Source of the DNA: Gammaproteobacteria bacterium
Lineage (GTDB): Bacteria; Pseudomonadota; Gammaproteobacteria; Steroidobacterales; GCA-2729495
Direction: 5' to 3'
NCBI GenBank assembly: GCA_030426355.1
Contig: JAUHYQ010000001.1
Span: 1-64,000 of the forward strand
Length of the DNA stretch: 64,000 bases
Shown here: positions 18,672 to 27,119 of the stretch, piece by piece
How positions within the stretch are numbered: position 1 is the first letter of the stretch
Layout: the number at the start of each line of letters is the position of its first letter
Made by a program: the position numbers and the translations under genes
The notes under the pieces: model-generated
The model's input: only the letters and a program-made list of their open reading frames with translations
What the model was told of the DNA's origin: nothing
Database searches by the model: none

Positions 18672-18722
18672 CCCGGCCAGGCGCACGCCGATTATGCCCT
18701 AGAAAGGCACCCACTGGCCGGG
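18672..18722. repeat. Nine-base inverted repeat between nhaB and sugar-nucleotide operon
   Basis: CCCGGCCAG and CTGGCCGGG are perfect inverted arms 33 bases apart, just past the nhaB stop codon. There is no T run, so it is not a classic terminator. It may be a transcript 3' structure or an operator for the operon that starts at 18613. Confidence 0.45.
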
Positions 18723-18734
18723 AGCTGTTTCACA

Positions 18735-20237
18735 CTACAGCAGGTAATAGACCGCCAGCAGGCCCGTTATGCTCATGGTTATGGTATACGGCAGTGCCAT
18801 CCATACCATTCGCCCGTAGGAGAGCCGAATCAGCGGCGCCAGGGCGGACGTCAGCAGGAACAGGAAGGCCGCCTGGCCATTCGGTGTAGCGACGCTCGGG
18901 ATATTGGTGCCGGTATTGATAGCCACGGCCATCATTTCGAAGGCCTCCCGGCTTATCTGCCCGGCATCCAGAGCCTCTTTCACTTGGGATATGTAAATAG
19001 TCGCCACAAAGACGTTGTCGCTGATCATGGACAACAGCCCGTTTGCGACATAAAACATGGCGGTCTGCATTTTTCCTTCGAGGGTAAACACCCATGTGAT
19101 GATCGGCCCGAACAGATTCTGCTGGTCTATGACAGCGACAATACCGAAAAATACCACCAGCAAGGTGGTAAACGGCAGCGCCTCTTCAAATGCGTGGCCA
19201 ATCTGGTGTTCCGATGTAACGCCATTCAGGGCCGTCGCCAATACGATGACCACCAGACCAATAATCCCGACTTCGGCCAGATGGAATGCCAGCGCAAATA
19301 CCAGCACCATCGCGACGAGCGCTTGAGTAATGATCATGGCCCACTGCCGGTTAGAACGTGATGCACTTTCGTGATCGTCGTAAGCCTTGAGTATGTCCCG
19401 CACGGCCGGGCGCAGTTCCACGCCATAACCGAACCAGCCGGTTAGCTCAAGCAACAGACAGGTTAGCAATCCAATCGCGAATACCGGCACGGTCACCGGT
19501 GCCATGCGCACAGCGAACTCAACGAACTCCCAGCCCGCTTCCTCGGCAATCAACAGGTTCTGGGGCTCGCCAACCATGGTTGTCACGCCACCGAGCGCTG
19601 TACCCACGGCTGCATGCATCATCAGGTTGCGCAGAAACGCGCGAAATTGCAGCAAATCGTCGTGGTGCAATTCGTGCACCTGCTCGTCGTCGGAACTGTC
19701 ATGACTATGGTCGTAGTTTTTTCCTGACGCGACCTTGTGGTAAATCCCGTAGAAACCCTCGGCCACCGCAATCACAACCGCAGTGACTGTCAGAGCATCG
19801 AGAAACGCCGACAACACCGCCGCCACGCCGCAAAATAACAGCGCCAGCAATTTCTTGGAGCGTATGCCTAACAGTATCTTGGTGAACGAAAACAGCAGCA
19901 TGTCTTTCAGGAAAAAGATGCCGGCCACCATAAACATCAGCAGCATGATTACCGGAAAATTATGTTCCGCCTCGTGATAGACCGCTTCAGCTGTGGTTAA
20001 ACCCATCAGCACCGCTTCGATAGCCAGTAATCCACCCGGCTGCAACGGGTAGCACTTGAGCGCCATTGCCAGCGTAAAAATGAACTCGCCCACAAGAGCC
20101 CAACCTGCGATTTCAGGACCGGCGACCATCAGGATGAGCGGATTGGCAACCAAAAAGCCCACGATGGTCAGCTTGTACCATGTGGGTGAATTGCCCAGAA
20201 AGTTATGAATAAAGGCCCGTTGCAGTGACATGTCCAT
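18735..20237 (-). CDS. nhaB: Na+/H+ antiporter NhaB
   Basis: A 500-aa inner-membrane antiporter that expels sodium in exchange for protons. The start [15 protein letters not shown], the [12 protein letters not shown] segment, [20 protein letters not shown] and [11 protein letters not shown] are diagnostic of NhaB. Multiple hydrophobic helices span the protein. A cytoplasmic loop near residue 180 is rich in His and Asp ([11 protein letters not shown]), at the place where E. coli NhaB also has a charged loop. Its presence suits a saline or alkaline habitat. It stands alone, 120 bases upstream of the sugar-nucleotide operon. Confidence 0.95.
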   Translation of the reverse strand: MDMSLQRAFIHNFLGNSPTWYKLTIVGFLVANPLILMVAGPEIAGWALVGEFIFTLAMALKCYPLQPGGLLAIEAVLMGLTTAEAVYHEAEHNFPVIMLLMFMVAGIFFLKDMLLFSFTKILLGIRSKKLLALLFCGVAAVLSAFLDALTVTAVVIAVAEGFYGIYHKVASGKNYDHSHDSSDDEQVHELHHDDLLQFRAFLRNLMMHAAVGTALGGVTTMVGEPQNLLIAEEAGWEFVEFAVRMAPVTVPVFAIGLLTCLLLELTGWFGYGVELRPAVRDILKAYDDHESASRSNRQWAMIITQALVAMVLVFALAFHLAEVGIIGLVVIVLATALNGVTSEHQIGHAFEEALPFTTLLVVFFGIVAVIDQQNLFGPIITWVFTLEGKMQTAMFYVANGLLSMISDNVFVATIYISQVKEALDAGQISREAFEMMAVAINTGTNIPSVATPNGQAAFLFLLTSALAPLIRLSYGRMVWMALPYTITMSITGLLAVYYLL

Positions 20238-20289
20238 ATACGCCGTATGTCCTGATTAAGTTAAAAGTCAGTGCGCAATGTTAGCAGGA

Positions 20290-21006
20290 TTAAGCGCGGC
20301 GCCAGACAGCGCCCTGTTCACACTTTTGGTCAAGAAGGTCAAGCTGCGCCTCATGCGCCTGCAGCTCCTCCGGGCTTACCGACAATTGCACGAATTGCCT
20401 TCCGGCTCGGTCAATCTGCCGCGCCTTGCGTGGCCCGGCGACGCCGCTACGGGCGCCTTCGTCGAGTGATAAGGTGGCCTGGCCACCGGTCATCATCAGA
20501 TAAACGTCTGCCAGCAATTCCGCGTCGACCAGGGCCCCGTGCACATCGCGCCGTGAATTATCCACCCCGTAACGTTTGCACAACGCATCCAGACTGTTGC
20601 GCTGACCGGGGTTCATATGCCGGGCCAGCAGCAGCGTATCCAGTATCTTGTTGTCCTTGCTTAGTTGATTCTGCTCACGACCCATTAGCCGCAGTTCATG
20701 GTCAAGAAACCCCAGATCGAACGGTGCGTTATGAATCACCAGCTCTGCATCACCTAAGTAATGCAAAAAATCGTTGACAACATCTTTAAACAGCGGCTTG
20801 TCTGAAAGGAACTCCTGCGACAGGCCATGCACTTGTTCCGCGCCGTCGTCGATACCGCGCTCGGGATTCAGGTAGCAATGAAAAGAGTTCTCAGTGCGGC
20901 GCCGATTGAGCAACTCGATGCACCCAATCTCAATCACCCGGTGACCGTGTTGCCAGTCCAGGCCCGTGGTCTCGGTATCCAACACTACCTGCCGTTGTAC
21001 TTCCAT
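20290..21006 (-). CDS. dnaQ: DNA polymerase III epsilon subunit (3'-5' proofreading exonuclease)
   Basis: This 238-aa protein supplies proofreading in the replicative polymerase. The DEDDh exonuclease motifs are visible: VLDTETTGL (Exo I), the NAPFDLGFLDHEL block (Exo II) and HGALVDAELLADVY (Exo III, with the catalytic His). The C-terminal tail after about residue 185 would contact the alpha subunit. It follows rnhA in the same direction with 15 bases between them. The order methyltransferase-rnhA-dnaQ is also found in Pseudomonas as I recall it. Confidence 0.95.
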   Translation of the reverse strand: MEVQRQVVLDTETTGLDWQHGHRVIEIGCIELLNRRRTENSFHCYLNPERGIDDGAEQVHGLSQEFLSDKPLFKDVVNDFLHYLGDAELVIHNAPFDLGFLDHELRLMGREQNQLSKDNKILDTLLLARHMNPGQRNSLDALCKRYGVDNSRRDVHGALVDAELLADVYLMMTGGQATLSLDEGARSGVAGPRKARQIDRAGRQFVQLSVSPEELQAHEAQLDLLDQKCEQGAVWRRA

Positions 21007-21021
21007 GCTCCCGGTTATCTC

Positions 21022-21459
21022 CTAAGCTGTATGTTCATCAATACCGCGATTAGCCAGCGCGTCTGCGCGGTCATTGCCCAAGTCGCCCGAGTGACCTTTC
21101 ACCCAACGCCAGTCTATGGTTTGACCGGCCGCCAGCTCATCCAATCGCTGCCACAAATCAGAATTCTTCACCGGCTTGCGCGCGGCCGTCCGCCAGCCTC
21201 TGGCTTTCCAGCCCGACAGCCACTCTGTCATACCTTTACGCACATATTCCGAATCCGTATACAACACAACATCGCAGCGACGATTTAACGCCAACAAACC
21301 TTCGATCACGGCTGTCAATTCCATGCGGTTATTTGTCGTTTCTGATTCGCCGCCCCACAACTCTTTCTGGTGATCGCCGTATTGCAACCACACCCCCCAA
21401 CCACCCGGACCGGGATTACCCCGACACGCGCCGTCCGTGTATATCACGACGCGGCTCAT
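21022..21459 (-). CDS. rnhA: Ribonuclease HI
   Basis: This enzyme cleaves RNA in RNA-DNA hybrids. The real start is the ATG at 21459 ([12 protein letters not shown]), giving 145 aa; the 61 residues before it in the ORF track lie inside the upstream gene. The catalytic acids are visible as [37 protein letters not shown] and [12 protein letters not shown]. The start codon overlaps the stop of the methyltransferase gene as ATGA, so translation is probably coupled. Confidence 0.96.
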   Translation of the reverse strand: MSRVVIYTDGACRGNPGPGGWGVWLQYGDHQKELWGGESETTNNRMELTAVIEGLLALNRRCDVVLYTDSEYVRKGMTEWLSGWKARGWRTAARKPVKNSDLWQRLDELAAGQTIDWRWVKGHSGDLGNDRADALANRGIDEHTA

Positions 21460-22136
21460 GCAACATTTCGCGTGGATGAGTTGACCAGACCCTGCACCAG
21501 GGCAGCACGTCTGCCAAGTCGCGGGCGGACCACCGTCGCCGGGATGGTTTCCTTGCTGGCCATGACCAGATAGGCATTCGCAAAGTAGCCGCCACGTTGA
21601 AGCAACTTTAGTGTGCTGTTGCTTGCCGGCGTGACGTAACAAGCCCGAACGTCATCCACACGCAAATTTAGCAGGGTTAACCAGTCACAGATACGCCGTT
21701 TGGAAATGTGCCGGAACCAGCCGCGCGGATAGCCGTTTACCGCGAGCTTATGCCGCACGCCCCACCAGCTGTAAGGATTGAAACCCAGCACAATGAGCTT
21801 GCCGCCCGGCCGCAGAACCCGATGTATTTCGCGCAATACGGCATGCGGGTCGGCGCTAAGTTCCAGCGTATGCGGCAATAGCACCGCATCCACACTGTCA
21901 GTGCGGATGGCCAGTCGGGATGGTAAACAACGCGCATCGCACAGGCTCTCGGTTGAAGGAGAAAAAATAAGCGCGGCCTGCGTGCGTGCCGATGCGAGCA
22001 AGGCTCCGGAAGGACCCCAGCTGCCGACCTGCACAATCTGGTCGCCAAAGACACGCTCCAACACCGCATGAGCTAACTCACACTCCTGCGCAAATAACGC
22101 CCGCCCCGCTTTACTATCCAGCCAAACGTCTTGCAA
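21456..22136 (-). CDS. Class I SAM-dependent methyltransferase (YafS-like)
   Basis: A 226-aa protein starting at TTG, with no in-frame alternative that keeps the conserved N-terminus. The central segment [41 protein letters not shown], here quoted only for its LRPGG core, is the classic post-IV/V methyltransferase region. The glycine-rich SAM loop is unusual: QVGSWGPSG. Proteins of this type sit beside rnhA in many gammaproteobacteria, YafS in E. coli; their substrate is unknown to me. It shares an ATGA overlap with rnhA. fabI is divergent upstream, where Pseudomonas would have gloB. Confidence 0.8.
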   Translation of the reverse strand: MQDVWLDSKAGRALFAQECELAHAVLERVFGDQIVQVGSWGPSGALLASARTQAALIFSPSTESLCDARCLPSRLAIRTDSVDAVLLPHTLELSADPHAVLREIHRVLRPGGKLIVLGFNPYSWWGVRHKLAVNGYPRGWFRHISKRRICDWLTLLNLRVDDVRACYVTPASNSTLKLLQRGGYFANAYLVMASKETIPATVVRPRLGRRAALVQGLVNSSTRNVA

Positions 22137-22227
22137 CGCTGCACCCCACAGCCTTAACCCGCGTGCGAATCATCATACCCGAGCCTGCTGATCAGGTGTA
22201 GGGCTGCGCGGAGCAACTAAATTCAGC

Positions 22228-22258
22228 TTGAATGGTGCTGCCAAAATAGGCCTAATAT
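22228..22258 (+). promoter_or_regulatory. Possible fabI promoter
   Basis: TTGAAT and TAATAT are separated by 19 bases, upstream of the fabI ATG at 22291. The boxes are fair but the spacer is long, so this is tentative. Confidence 0.3.
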
Positions 22259-22290
22259 GCCGCATTCTGAGTGAGACAGCAGGGACAACG

Positions 22291-23103
22291 ATGGGATTTC
22301 TCTCCGGCAAACGTGCGCTTATCGTGGGCGTCGCCAGCAAACGCTCCATCGCCTGGGGTGTGGCAGCAGCCATGCACCGCGAGGGCGCCGAACTGGCCTT
22401 CACCTACCAGAACGACAAACTTAAAGAACGCGTCACCGGCTTTGCCAGTGAAGTGGGCTCAAATATCGCGCTGCCGCTCGACGTATCCAGTGATGCCGAG
22501 TTAAAAGCCGTGTTCCGCGATCTGGAGACAGAGTGGGGAGAATTCGACAACATTATTCATGCCGTGGGCTATGCCCCCAAGGAATGCCTGGCTGGCACCT
22601 TTGTGGAATCGGTGACGCGCGAAGGCTTCCAGATCGCGCACGACATCAGCGCCTATAGCTTTGCTGCGATGGCCCGCGAGGCGCTGCCAATGCTGCGCTC
22701 CGGCAGCGCCTTGCTGACCATGAGCTATCTGGGCGCCGAACGCTCGATACCGAACTATAACGTTATGGGCCCCGCGAAAGCGTCGCTTGAGGCTTGTGTG
22801 CGATTCATGGCAGCCGATCTCGGTCCGCGCAATATTCGGGTCAACGGTGTTTCGGCGGGGCCGATCAAAACACTGGCGGCTTCCGGTGTCGGGAATTTTC
22901 GCAAGTTGCTGGCCCATGCCAAAGCGGGCACGCCGCTGCGACGAAACGTCACCATCGAAGATGTCGGTAATGTAACGGCATTTTTGTGTTCAGATCTGGC
23001 ATCGGCCATTACCGGCGAGATCGTCCACGTCGATTGTGGTTACAGCACAGTAGGGATGAGCTTCTCGGTGGACGAAGATGAGGAAGTGATCGCCCAGCGC
23101 TGA
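22291..23103 (+). CDS. fabI: Enoyl-[acyl-carrier-protein] reductase (NADH)
   Basis: This enzyme catalyses the last reduction of each fatty acid elongation cycle. The start at 22291 ([16 protein letters not shown]) gives 270 aa, about family length. The cofactor motif is the FabI-specific [11 protein letters not shown], and the active-site Tyr-x6-Lys set is present in [23 protein letters not shown] (YNVMGPAK). A C-terminal extension [12 protein letters not shown] is acidic. It stands alone on the plus strand, divergent from the methyltransferase gene, in a region whose other genes match the Pseudomonas ppiD-fabI neighbourhood. Confidence 0.95.
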   Translation: MGFLSGKRALIVGVASKRSIAWGVAAAMHREGAELAFTYQNDKLKERVTGFASEVGSNIALPLDVSSDAELKAVFRDLETEWGEFDNIIHAVGYAPKECLAGTFVESVTREGFQIAHDISAYSFAAMAREALPMLRSGSALLTMSYLGAERSIPNYNVMGPAKASLEACVRFMAADLGPRNIRVNGVSAGPIKTLAASGVGNFRKLLAHAKAGTPLRRNVTIEDVGNVTAFLCSDLASAITGEIVHVDCGYSTVGMSFSVDEDEEVIAQR

Positions 23104-23138
23104 AAACCTTCAGGGCAGCAACTCGTGCGAGATACGTG

Positions 23139-24407
23139 TTACTGCTCGTCGTCCGCCAGGGTTTCGCCTTCGAGCCGGGCAACAATCGCCGCGCAACTAC
23201 AGTCTCCCAGCACATTGACACTGGTGCGCGCCATGTCAAGCACACGATCAAATACAAACAGCACGGCAATAGCCTCAACCGGCAGACCGACTGCGGCCAG
23301 AATAATTGCAATGGCGACCAGCGATGCGGCCGGTATCCCCGCAACACCAATCGATGTAAGCAGCGCGGTGAATACCACAATCAACTGCGTACCGAAATCG
23401 AGTTCCACCCCGTAGGCCTGTGCAATAAACATAACCGACGCACACTCATAGAGCGCCGTGCCGTTCATGTTAACGGTCGCACCTAAGGGCAATACAAAAC
23501 TGCAGATCTTGTTTGAAACACCAACCTTTTTTTCCATGTGCTCCATGGTTATAGGCAACGTCGCCGATGAAGATGCCGTGGAGAAAGCAGTCAGTAACGC
23601 GGGGCTGACATTCTGCATGAACCGCCACGGGTTCAGACGCGCGACGCCCTTTAACAACAGCGGCAGCGTAATCAGTGCGTGCACGGCGAGACCCAGGGCA
23701 ACCACACCCGTGAACAGCAACAGGGGCCCGGCCGCATCGAATCCGGTGCGGGCGACCACGCGGGCCACCAGCGCGAATACGCCGATGGGGGCGAACAACA
23801 TAACCCACTCAGTCATGCGCATCATGACCTGAAACACGCCGGTCCAGAAGCTCATGAGCGGCTCAGCGAAATCATGCTCAAGCCGCGTCATGAAGAAGCC
23901 GAATAACAGACAGAAGACGATGACCCCGAGCAATTGCCCTTCCGCTGCCGCGGCGACAATATTCGATGGCACGGCCCGCAGCAGCACGGCTACTATATCC
24001 CCCGCCCCCTTGTCAGTGACTTGCTCGGACACTTCGGCGGCACCCATTTCAAGCGCCAGAATATCGCGCACGGGCTCACCATCCAGTTCGCCAGGGCGTA
24101 CAAGATTAACCAGCGCCAGGCCGACCAAAATCGCAGCCAGTGTCGTTACCGCGTAGAAAGCGAGCGTCTTGCCGCCCAACCGGCCGATGTGCGCCGAGCT
24201 GCCGAGACCGGCGACACCGACAATGATAGATGAGGCGATCAAAGGCACGATCAGCATCTTCAGCGCATTAAGAAACAAGGTGCCGAAGAATTCGTACAAG
24301 TCGTAGAAGACGATGCCAAACAGACTGGCAGAATCGCCCGTCAACCAGCCGCTAAGCCCACCGAGCAGGATAGCCAATGCAATCTGCCAGTGGAGTTGTA
24401 ATTTCAT
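23139..24407 (-). CDS. Dicarboxylate/amino acid:cation symporter (DAACS family)
   Basis: A 422-aa inner-membrane transporter importing acidic amino acids or C4-dicarboxylates with Na+ or H+. The hallmarks are the serine-rich re-entrant loop AFSTASSSATLPIT, the VLPLGATVNMNGTALYE segment, and VGIPAASLVAIAIIL near the C-terminus. The N-terminal region LLGGLSGWLTGD also matches the GltP/GltT/DctA family. Substrate preference cannot be read reliably. Its start lies seven bases after the ppiD stop, so the two are probably co-transcribed. Confidence 0.9.
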   Translation of the reverse strand: MKLQLHWQIALAILLGGLSGWLTGDSASLFGIVFYDLYEFFGTLFLNALKMLIVPLIASSIIVGVAGLGSSAHIGRLGGKTLAFYAVTTLAAILVGLALVNLVRPGELDGEPVRDILALEMGAAEVSEQVTDKGAGDIVAVLLRAVPSNIVAAAAEGQLLGVIVFCLLFGFFMTRLEHDFAEPLMSFWTGVFQVMMRMTEWVMLFAPIGVFALVARVVARTGFDAAGPLLLFTGVVALGLAVHALITLPLLLKGVARLNPWRFMQNVSPALLTAFSTASSSATLPITMEHMEKKVGVSNKICSFVLPLGATVNMNGTALYECASVMFIAQAYGVELDFGTQLIVVFTALLTSIGVAGIPAASLVAIAIILAAVGLPVEAIAVLFVFDRVLDMARTSVNVLGDCSCAAIVARLEGETLADDEQ

Positions 24408-24414
24408 CCGGATT

Positions 24415-26334
24415 TTAGAGCCCGATGCCTAGCTCATTTTCTATCAGGTCGGGGGTAACAACCACCTGTGCATCCCCGATCAGCGACTCTACGATCGCGT
24501 TGGCCTGCCCACCGCCCAGCTGAATTGCCAATTGCTGCTTGCGAGTGTCGCGATCTTCAAGGCTAAAATTGTCGGGCCTGCCTGGTATGGCCGCTGTGAC
24601 ACGGAAAAGGGCGTAGTCGCCGGAAGCAAGCAACTTGTTCACGTAAACTGTTTCGCCAGCCACCGGTTTGGGCGCACGAAACACCTCGGCAGCCAACTCG
24701 GGCGGCATGGCGTCATCGCCGCGGCGCATGCCGGACACTGCAGTGAACGACTGCCCTACCTCCGCCGCAATGGTGTCGGCGGGTGCGCCCGCATTCAGAC
24801 GATTGAGGAGGTCTGCCGACACTTCTGCACCTTTGGCAATAGCGGCTTCCTGCAGCAACACATTGCGAATGTCGTCCCGAACTTCTTCCAATGGCCGAAC
24901 CACCGAAGGCCGATGCTCGGTCACCCGAAGCACCACCGCACGTCCATCGTCGAGCATAATAACCGGGCTGTTCTCGCCGTCGTCCATGACTTCCAAACTG
25001 AACGCGCTATCCACCAGCTCCGGGCTGAAACCCAAATCGCCGCCACCGTTGCGGGTAAACATGTCGACTGACTGCAATGGCAGGCCCATCGATTCTGCCA
25101 CAGGCGCCAAACCGTCCAGACTTTCCAGCGCCTGTTCGTCCAACTCGTCCAACAATTCATCGTAGCGGTCAGCAGCCTGTTCTTCGCGCAGGCGTTGCCT
25201 CAGTTCGTCGGCCACATCCGCAAAATCAATCCGTGCGCTCTCGCGCACATCATCCAGACGGATCAGATGGAAACCAAACTCGGTGCGAACCGGGGGGGAG
25301 ACATCACCCTTATTAACCAATGCAAGCATCGCGTTTTCGAATTCCTGAGCAGGCGCGTCGCCTGTTCCCAGCCAGCCCAGGCTCCCGCCTTTAGACGCCG
25401 AGGCCGTATCGGCTGAATATTTAGCCGCCAGGCTCTCAAACGAAGCGCCGGCCGCCAGCTCTTCACTCACTTGCTGAGCCTGCTGCGCGGCTGCCGCCTC
25501 ATCGTCACCAAAGGCAATAAGAATGTGACTCACCTGCCGGTCATCGGGGCCGCGAAACTCTTGCTGATTCTGGTCAAAGTATTCGCGCAATTCGCTATCG
25601 CTTACCTCCGCCTCGGCGAGCAAATCAGCGTAATTCACCACCACGTATTCAAGCGCGACGGATTCCACACTCTGATATAGACTGGGATCCATTGCGTAGC
25701 GTTCGGCAATGGCATCTTCCGATATGCTTATCCGATCAACCCACTGGCTTGCCGGGATCAACATGAATTCAACGTCACGACTCTCGCCATCGAGGGCTAT
25801 ATAGCGGCGGAATTCGGCTGGCGTATAGAAAGAACTGTACGCGATGCCTTCCGCGTATTGACGCATCTCCAATGTGCGCCGTTCTTCATACTCGAAACGC
25901 TGCGGCGTAAAGCCCTGTGAATTCAATAACTGCTCATAGGCCGGCTGTGAAAAGCGACCACCCACATGAAATGCCTGATTCGACTGAATAGCGGCAACCA
26001 GGTCTGCATCACTGACACGATATCCTTGGGACTGCACGTGCTGAGCAAGCGCGCGGTTGCGCACCAACTGGTCGATAACGGATCGAGCCATATTCTCGGC
26101 CAGCTCGGGCGGAAGCTGGGCACGAAAATTGCTTTCCCACTGCTGACGCTGTTGCTGATAGGTCGCCCGGAACTCACTGATTGGAACGTCCTCGCCGTTG
26201 ACCGTAAATGCCGTACCGGCTGGCGTGAAGCCGGTGTCGATGTTGCCAAAGGTAACCACCAGGGTAAGGGCAATAGCGCCCAGGATAAACCAGGCGAACC
26301 AACCGGTTAGTTTTTCACGTATGACTTGCAGCAT
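24415..26334 (-). CDS. ppiD: Periplasmic folding factor PpiD (SurA_N and PPIC domains)
   Basis: A 639-aa chaperone anchored in the inner membrane and facing the periplasm, close to the translocon. One N-terminal helix (about 12-32) anchors it. A SurA_N-like region follows (NGEDVPISEFRATYQQQRQ), then a parvulin domain near residues 255-360 (VSHILIAFGDDEAAA, KGGSLGWLGTGD, SPPVRTEFGFHLIRLDD), and a long C-terminal region. Parvulin PPIase activity in PpiD is usually weak, and chaperone activity is the known role. It comes downstream of tRNA-Asp and hupB, the same order I recall in Pseudomonas. Confidence 0.92.
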   Translation of the reverse strand: MLQVIREKLTGWFAWFILGAIALTLVVTFGNIDTGFTPAGTAFTVNGEDVPISEFRATYQQQRQQWESNFRAQLPPELAENMARSVIDQLVRNRALAQHVQSQGYRVSDADLVAAIQSNQAFHVGGRFSQPAYEQLLNSQGFTPQRFEYEERRTLEMRQYAEGIAYSSFYTPAEFRRYIALDGESRDVEFMLIPASQWVDRISISEDAIAERYAMDPSLYQSVESVALEYVVVNYADLLAEAEVSDSELREYFDQNQQEFRGPDDRQVSHILIAFGDDEAAAAQQAQQVSEELAAGASFESLAAKYSADTASASKGGSLGWLGTGDAPAQEFENAMLALVNKGDVSPPVRTEFGFHLIRLDDVRESARIDFADVADELRQRLREEQAADRYDELLDELDEQALESLDGLAPVAESMGLPLQSVDMFTRNGGGDLGFSPELVDSAFSLEVMDDGENSPVIMLDDGRAVVLRVTEHRPSVVRPLEEVRDDIRNVLLQEAAIAKGAEVSADLLNRLNAGAPADTIAAEVGQSFTAVSGMRRGDDAMPPELAAEVFRAPKPVAGETVYVNKLLASGDYALFRVTAAIPGRPDNFSLEDRDTRKQQLAIQLGGGQANAIVESLIGDAQVVVTPDLIENELGIGL

Positions 26335-26348
26335 AGGGTTCTCAAATA

Positions 26349-26425
26349 TGGCGGAGTGGACGGGACTCGAACCCGCGACCCCCGGCGTGACAGGCCGGTA
26401 TTCTAACCAACTGAACTACCACTCC
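26349..26425 (-). tRNA. tRNA-Asp(GTC)
   Basis: A 77-base cloverleaf with encoded CCA. The acceptor is GGAGTGG/CCACTCC, the anticodon loop is CTGTCAC (anticodon GTC), and the T-arm is GCGGGTTCGAGTCCCGT. It follows tRNA-Val(TAC) and lies 14 bases before the ppiD start. Confidence 0.97.
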
Positions 26426-26436
26426 GCGCTTTGAAC

Positions 26437-26512
26437 TGGTGGGTGCTGAGGGGATCGAACCCCCGACCTACGCCTTGTAAGGGCGCCGCTCTACCAGCTG
26501 AGCTAAGCACCC
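26437..26512 (-). tRNA. tRNA-Val(TAC)
   Basis: A 76-base cloverleaf with encoded CCA. The acceptor is GGGTGCT/AGCACCC, the anticodon loop is CTTACAA (anticodon TAC), and the T-arm is CGGGGGTTCGATCCCCT. With tRNA-Asp it lies between the hupB terminator and ppiD. Confidence 0.97.
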
Positions 26513-26541
26513 AGTATCTTGCCTTGAACATTAATCATTCC

Positions 26542-26570
26542 ACAAAGAAATCGGCGCTAAAAAGCGCCGA
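26542..26570 (-). terminator. Rho-independent terminator after hupB
   Basis: On the minus strand TCGGCGCT and AGCGCCGA form an eight-pair stem with a tight T loop, followed by TTTCTTTG. It lies about 75 bases past the hupB stop and just ahead of tRNA-Val. Confidence 0.75.
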
Positions 26571-26642
26571 ATTCCTTGTGCGCAAAGCCCTTCAGCAGAG
26601 CCTACGCAGGCCCGAAAAGAGCCCGTGTGCGCGAAAGGCGCG

Positions 26643-26915
26643 CTAGTTTACGGCATCCTTCAGAGCTTTGCCAGCCTTAAAGCTGGGCACTCTGCTGGCT
26701 TTGATTTGGATAGTTTCACCCGTGCGAGGATTGCGGCCCTGACGAGCTGCGCGCTTCTTCACGGAGAAAGTACCAAAACCCACCAGAGAGACCGTATTAC
26801 CGACCTTCAACGTCCCTTCAATCGCATCAATCATGGCATCCACGGCACGACCCGCATCAGCCTTCGAAAGATTTGTTTGAGACGCTACTGATTCAATCAA
26901 TTCACCCTTGTTCAT
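26643..26915 (-). CDS. hupB: DNA-binding protein HU-beta
   Basis: A 90-aa nucleoid protein of the HU/IHF family. The start at 26915 ([11 protein letters not shown]) has an AGGTGG ribosome site; the longer ORF-track start is spurious. The [22 protein letters not shown] segment contains the beta arm and the conserved Pro that intercalates DNA. It follows lon in the same direction, as in many gammaproteobacteria, but has its own strong promoter and a leader of about 135 bases. Confidence 0.97.
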   Translation of the reverse strand: MNKGELIESVASQTNLSKADAGRAVDAMIDAIEGTLKVGNTVSLVGFGTFSVKKRAARQGRNPRTGETIQIKASRVPSFKAGKALKDAVN

Positions 26916-27058
26916 CAAACCACCTATTAACGAACTACTGCATGAAAAAAGTGAGGCATCGCTATGATGTCTCCCCCGCTGTGCAGTCGCATTGCAATGG
27001 CGCACATTGCGATCCGCGACAAATCCCGAAACCCAATAACTGCAAGGGATAGGCAATT

Positions 27059-27088
27059 CTTATACCAGCCGAAAAAAACTGCTGTCAA
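27059..27088 (-). promoter_or_regulatory. hupB promoter, extended -10
   Basis: On the minus strand a perfect TTGACA is followed 18 bases later by TATAAG, with a TG one base before the -10. The -35 box lies within the 3' arm and spacer edge of the lon terminator hairpin. Confidence 0.8.
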
Positions 27089-27110
27089 CAAAATCGCCGC
27101 GACAGCAGTT
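27071..27110 (-). terminator. Rho-independent terminator of lon
   Basis: On the minus strand AACTGCTGTC and GACAGCAGTT form a perfect ten-pair stem around a 14-base loop, followed by a run of Ts. It lies about ten bases past the lon stop codon and overlaps the -35 of the hupB promoter. Confidence 0.9.
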
Positions 27111-27119
27111 AGAACGGCT

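Noticed and set aside
18516-19361. 281-aa plus-strand ORF
   Set aside because: It overlaps nhaB and the dehydrogenase gene in antisense and is rich in His, Arg and Gln with no recognisable domain; both opposing genes are firmly assigned.
19660-19740. His/Asp-rich loop in NhaB as a metal-binding insertion
   Set aside because: E. coli NhaB has a charged loop at the same place, so it is more likely family variation than an added domain.
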